Shown here: piece after piece, positions 5,035 to 7,473 of the stretch | Layout of the letters: each line of letters begins with the position of its first letter | Position numbering within the stretch: position 1 is the stretch's first letter | Assembly: GCA_023659985.1 (NCBI GenBank) | Contig: JAGXOH010000036.1 | Coordinates: 1-7,473, forward strand | Direction of reading: 5' to 3' | From: Candidatus Falkowbacteria bacterium LH_S3 | Lineage (GTDB): Bacteria > Patescibacteriota > Patescibacteriia > Patescibacteriales > JAGXOH01 | Length of the DNA: 7,473 bases | Notes under the pieces: generated by a model | The model's input: only the letters and a program-made list of their open reading frames with translations | The model's database searches: none | Told to the model about the DNA's origin: nothing | Translations under genes and position numbers: made by a program

Positions 5035-7113
5035 TTAACTTTTGATCAACAATTTTATTCTCTTTTCCAACCATGTAGATGGCATTAAATTGATAAAATT
5101 CCTGGTTACGACAATAGCGGTAAACATGGATATTAAAATACCCACAAATAAAGTTATGGCAAACCCCCTGACTATACTGGTAGTAAATTGCATTAATATA
5201 AAACAAGTGATAAGCGTGGAAATATTTCCATCTCTGATAGACGGCCAAGCTCGCTTAAAAGCCTGAGAAACAGCTTGTTCTAAGGTCTTATCCCTATGTA
5301 ACTCTTCTTTAAGCCGTTCAAAAATAAGCACATTGGCATCAACCGCCATCCCGATAGATACCACAAAACCGGCTAAACTTCCCAAAGTAAGGGTAACAGC
5401 AAATAATTTAAAAACAGCTAAAACCAATATACCGTAAACAATTAATGACAATACCGATAATAAACCGCTTAATCTATAAATTATGATTATAAAGATAGCT
5501 ACCAAAGCAAGACCTATAATACTGGCTTGCAAGCTATTATCTATAGATTTTTGCCCAAGACTAGCTCCTACGGTTTTCTGACTAACAAGTTCAATAGGAA
5601 CCGGCAGGGCTCCGGCGTTCAATCTTTGGGCTAATTTCTTAGCCTCATCTACTGTGAACTTACCTTCTATAACAGCCTTACCTCCGGCAATAGCTTCATT
5701 TACATTAGGAGCGCTAATCAATTCTCCATCTAAAAATATCCCCACTTTCTTTCCCACATTTTTTCTGGTGATCTTTTCAAAAATTTTTCCTCCCTTGTTA
5801 TTAAAATCCAAGGAAACATGAGGAGTGCCTGTTCTTGAAAAATTAACCGAGGATCCAGCCAAATACTTTCCTGATAATTTGGTATTCTCCCACTTCTTAT
5901 TAGGTTGCAACAGATCGGATTCTTGCATTTTATCAATATATATCTCCAAAATTTGAAATTCTTTGATTTTTCTTTCTTCTTGCTTATGGATCAAGTGGTA
6001 ACCGAATTTGGTTTCCACAACATAAGAGATCGTGCCTGTTTCTTGATTAAAAACAGTCTTTTCAAATGGTTCAACCATATCCCCCTTCCTGATCCAACCC
6101 AATTGTCCGGCTGTTACACCGGATCCGGGTTCACTAGAATTTTCTTTTACCAAGTCAGAAAAATTGTCCGGATTAGCTCGTTGCCTTAATTTTTTAATTT
6201 TTTGATAAGCCTCATCTCTTGAAAGATTATTTTGACATCCTTTCACTCCTTGGTAACAAATCAATAAATGATTTGCCTTAATTTCTTTTACTGGTTCGTC
6301 ATTAGTATTTTTGGCAATTCTTTGGTCTAAGTATTTAGCCAACACATAACCTTTATCAGTCTCTACTAAATCCGAGGTGGTCTCGCCTGTGTCTAAATCA
6401 CTAATAGCGTTTACTATCTTTCCCTGGTCACGTTTGGTTATCCATACAGCTTTAGTGCTAAGAGTATCCTCAGAAGGTCTTTTTTCATCATATTCTTCAG
6501 TTAAGGCTTGAAAATTGCCACCTGAGAGAACTTTGCCCAAAACTTTTTCCGCATTTTCTTTGGCTTTTTGATTGTAATCTTTTATATTTTGTTTATCCTC
6601 TTCTGTTAACTCTTTTTTGGGGTTAGCTTCTTCTTTAAATTCCAACAAAGGTGTTTCCCCTATTTTTTTTATAGCTTGTTCTATATCCTTTACACCAGCT
6701 AATTCAGCCGCAATTCGATAACTTCCTTGTCGGCTTTTATTTACTCTGATATCAGGTTCACCAACACCCAAAACATTGACTCTTTTCTCAATAACATCTC
6801 TTACTCCTTGAACCGCTGATTCCCGCCTTTTTTCCGGAATATCACTTACATCTGCCTTGTATGTTAAATGAGTACCTCCTTGCAAATCCAACCCCAAATT
6901 AAAAGGAATTTCTTTGGTTTTAGGCAGTTGTATGGTATTATTGGTTTTTTCCGCTATCTGATCTGTTAATTGGTTGTATTGCTTACCGACATCCACTAAA
7001 CCGCTTAAAACCACTAAAATGATAATACCAGCAAAAATCTGCCACAGCCTTCCTCTTTTAGAGGGGTGTAAAAATTTTTCCAAAATATTTTGCTCTTCAT
7101 TTTGTTCTGTCAT
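5035..7113 (-). CDS. secD: SecD with embedded tandem parvulin domains
   Basis: SecD is the larger half of the proton-driven SecDF complex. The SecD frame is unmistakable: TM1 at about 24-41, FNLGLDLQGGTHL (71-83), the P1 base from RVNVLGVGEPDIRV to TPLLEFKE (111-161), P1 resuming at TKLSGKYL with VSLDFNNKGGKIF (411-445), GIFLDGELISAPNV (458-471), AGALPVPIELV and TVGASLG (500-520), then five membrane segments at about 530-672 including GMAVDANVLIFERLKEE (588-604), whose D592 matches the proton-relay aspartate. Unusually, about residues 162-404 are inserted between LLEFKE and the next P1 strand, making the protein 692 residues. The insert reads as a degenerate parvulin (about 173-266) followed by a well-conserved one (about 278-381). 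There is no frameshift or internal stop, so the fusion is continuous. secF follows. No yajC is seen upstream, and no Shine-Dalgarno sequence precedes the ATG. Confidence 0.96.
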   Translation of the reverse strand: MTEQNEEQNILEKFLHPSKRGRLWQIFAGIIILVVLSGLVDVGKQYNQLTDQIAEKTNNTIQLPKTKEIPFNLGLDLQGGTHLTYKADVSDIPEKRRESAVQGVRDVIEKRVNVLGVGEPDIRVNKSRQGSYRIAAELAGVKDIEQAIKKIGETPLLEFKEEANPKKELTEEDKQNIKDYNQKAKENAEKVLGKVLSGGNFQALTEEYDEKRPSEDTLSTKAVWITKRDQGKIVNAISDLDTGETTSDLVETDKGYVLAKYLDQRIAKNTNDEPVKEIKANHLLICYQGVKGCQNNLSRDEAYQKIKKLRQRANPDNFSDLVKENSSEPGSGVTAGQLGWIRKGDMVEPFEKTVFNQETGTISYVVETKFGYHLIHKQEERKIKEFQILEIYIDKMQESDLLQPNKKWENTKLSGKYLAGSSVNFSRTGTPHVSLDFNNKGGKIFEKITRKNVGKKVGIFLDGELISAPNVNEAIAGGKAVIEGKFTVDEAKKLAQRLNAGALPVPIELVSQKTVGASLGQKSIDNSLQASIIGLALVAIFIIIIYRLSGLLSVLSLIVYGILVLAVFKLFAVTLTLGSLAGFVVSIGMAVDANVLIFERLKEELHRDKTLEQAVSQAFKRAWPSIRDGNISTLITCFILMQFTTSIVRGFAITLFVGILISMFTAIVVTRNFINLMPSTWLEKRIKLLIKS
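5902..6630 (-). other. SecD insert: two parvulin-like modules (residues ~162-404)
   Basis: This part of secD encodes the insert into the extracytoplasmic P1 domain. Module 2 (residues 278-381, DNA 5971-6282) has the parvulin/PpiC order: IKANHLLI with H282, an Arg/Lys-rich helix (EAYQKIKKLRQRA), NFSDLVKENSSEPGS, AGQLGWIRKGDMVEPFEKTVF (335-355) and ETKFGYHLIHKQEE with H373. Both conserved histidines of the fold are kept. Module 1 (173-266, DNA 6316-6597) keeps GGNFQALTEEY (198-208), a VWITK strand, TGETTSDLVETDKGYVLAKYLDQR (242-265) but lacks the first His segment and has V257 where module 2 has H373, so it is probably inactive. Family knowledge: SurA likewise has one inactive and one active parvulin domain. 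I infer a foldase or holdase role beside the translocon exit. Boundaries are by eye. Confidence 0.85.
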
Positions 7114-7130
7114 ATTAAATCGTTTATATG

Positions 7131-7136
7131 ATTATA
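7131..7136 (-). promoter_or_regulatory. Consensus -10 box just upstream of secD
   Basis: TATAAT occurs on the minus strand 17 nt before the secD ATG. The sequence 17 nt further upstream (TTAGGT) is a poor -35 box, and there is no extended -10 TG. If used, the leader would be only about 10 nt, in keeping with the missing Shine-Dalgarno sequence. Chance is a real alternative in this AT-rich stretch. Confidence 0.3.
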
Positions 7137-7206
7137 TAAAAATTCAGTTTCTCACCTAAAAGATGACAACACCCATATCCGCTACCTAATAAAAGCTATT
7201 TTGACT

Positions 7207-7235
7207 ATTTTATCTAAAATAAAACAAAAATGCAA
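7207..7235 (-). promoter_or_regulatory. Alternative candidate promoter for secD
   Basis: On the minus strand, TTGCAT (7235-7230) and TAAAAT (7212-7207) are 17 nt apart and match sigma-70 boxes at 3 and 5 of 6 positions. The leader would be about 87 nt. The -10 box lies in a small AT-only inverted repeat (7206-7212 with 7215-7221). The rest of 7114-7260 shows no gene and no other clear signal. Confidence 0.28.
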
Positions 7236-7260
7236 CAGTTTGTATTAGTCCAACTCATTA

Positions 7261-7473
7261 AATTTGCCAAAGGCAAATTATTCTTTCAACGTTCAACCTT
7301 CAACCTTCAACAATTAAGCTTTGCTTAATTTAATGAACTTTCAACAATCTAATTTTTTCTTTCAACATTCAACTTTCAACTTTCAACAATTTGCCGAAGG
7401 CAAATTATTCTTTCAACTTTCAACATTCAACTTTCAACAATTTGCCAAAGGCAAATTATTCTTTCAACTTTCA
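7261..7473. repeat. Palindrome-plus-heptad compound repeat array (continues past the window)
   Basis: Four 19-nt palindromes, each with two 8-nt arms and a 3-nt loop, lie at 7261-7279, 7312-7330, 7388-7406 and 7439-7457. Copies 1, 3 and 4 have arms AATTTGCC/GGCAAATT with loops AAA, GAA and AAA. Copy 2 has arms AATTAAGC/GCTTAATT with loop TTT. The linkers after copies 1 and 3 are exactly 32 nt: ATTC plus four heptads NTTCAAC. The linker after copy 2 is 57 nt and also ends in four heptads. The period is therefore 51 nt for units 1 and 3. The last unit is cut by the window end. No reading frame fits, since a 7-nt period shifts frame. The function is unknown; a non-coding repeat family, MITE-like element or protein-binding array are options. 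Confidence 0.9.

Noticed and set aside
4979..5248. Open reading frame of 89 codons on the minus strand
   Set aside because: It overlaps the conserved C-terminal membrane part of secD in another frame, has an unnatural Tyr/Ile-rich composition and no recognisable motif.
5905..6189. Plus-strand open reading frame of 94 codons
   Set aside because: It is the antisense shadow of the parvulin part of secD; no start signal or family match.
81..7113. Alternative genetic code (UGA as glycine, as in some Patescibacteria)
   Set aside because: All five genes end in TAA or TAG and read as full-length proteins under the standard code; no in-frame TGA needs to be read through.
7261..7473. CRISPR array with 19-nt palindromic repeats and 32-nt spacers
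   Set aside because: The spacers are themselves near-identical heptad repeats, one is 57 nt, the repeat is too short, and no cas gene is present.
7261..7473. Series of intrinsic terminators formed by the palindromes
   Set aside because: The stems are short and AT-rich and no proper T-run follows on either strand; the sequence after the arms is ATTCTTTCAAC on the plus strand and heptads on the minus strand.

Overview
The window is an AT-rich bacterial chromosome segment. All five complete genes lie on the minus strand and read from right to left: secD (7113 to 5035), secF (4909 to 4034), proS (3811 to 2084), mreB (2039 to 996) and mreC (914 to 81). The style suggests a Patescibacteria/CPR genome, perhaps of the Parcubacteria group: divergent but complete housekeeping proteins, very AT-rich spacers, no clear Shine-Dalgarno sequences, secDF beside tRNA synthetase and cell-shape genes, and repeat-filled intergenic DNA. 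This placement is inference from style; no rRNA or other phylogenetic marker is present. The standard code fits: the stops are TAA four times and TAG once, and tryptophan positions use TGG.

Region by region (right to left): 7261-7473 is a compound repeat array made of 19-nt palindromes (8-bp arms, 3-nt loop) alternating with blocks of four NTTCAAC heptads, and it runs off the window edge. 7114-7260 is AT-rich leader DNA with two weak promoter candidates. secD and secF encode the two halves of the proton-driven Sec accessory complex. They are separated by 125 nt, and a strong intrinsic terminator follows secF (3953-3993). A second unit, proS-mreB-mreC, then starts from a weak promoter candidate near 3829-3858. 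Its spacers are 44 and 81 nt and contain short tandem or inverted repeats. A further reading frame may begin at position 31 and leave the window on the left.

The most notable observation is in SecD. About 243 residues are inserted into its extracytoplasmic P1 domain, between the 'LLEF' strand and the 'TKLSGKYL' strand. The insert reads as two tandem parvulin-type peptidyl-prolyl isomerase modules: a degenerate first copy and a well-conserved second copy. This would build a SurA/PrsA-like foldase into the translocon motor, where it could act on proteins as they emerge. The second notable observation is the palindrome/heptad array upstream of secD, where one palindrome differs from the others by paired changes that keep its arms complementary.

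Together the genes cover late protein export and folding (SecD-parvulin, SecF), prolyl-tRNA supply (ProS) and rod-shape wall synthesis (MreB, MreC).
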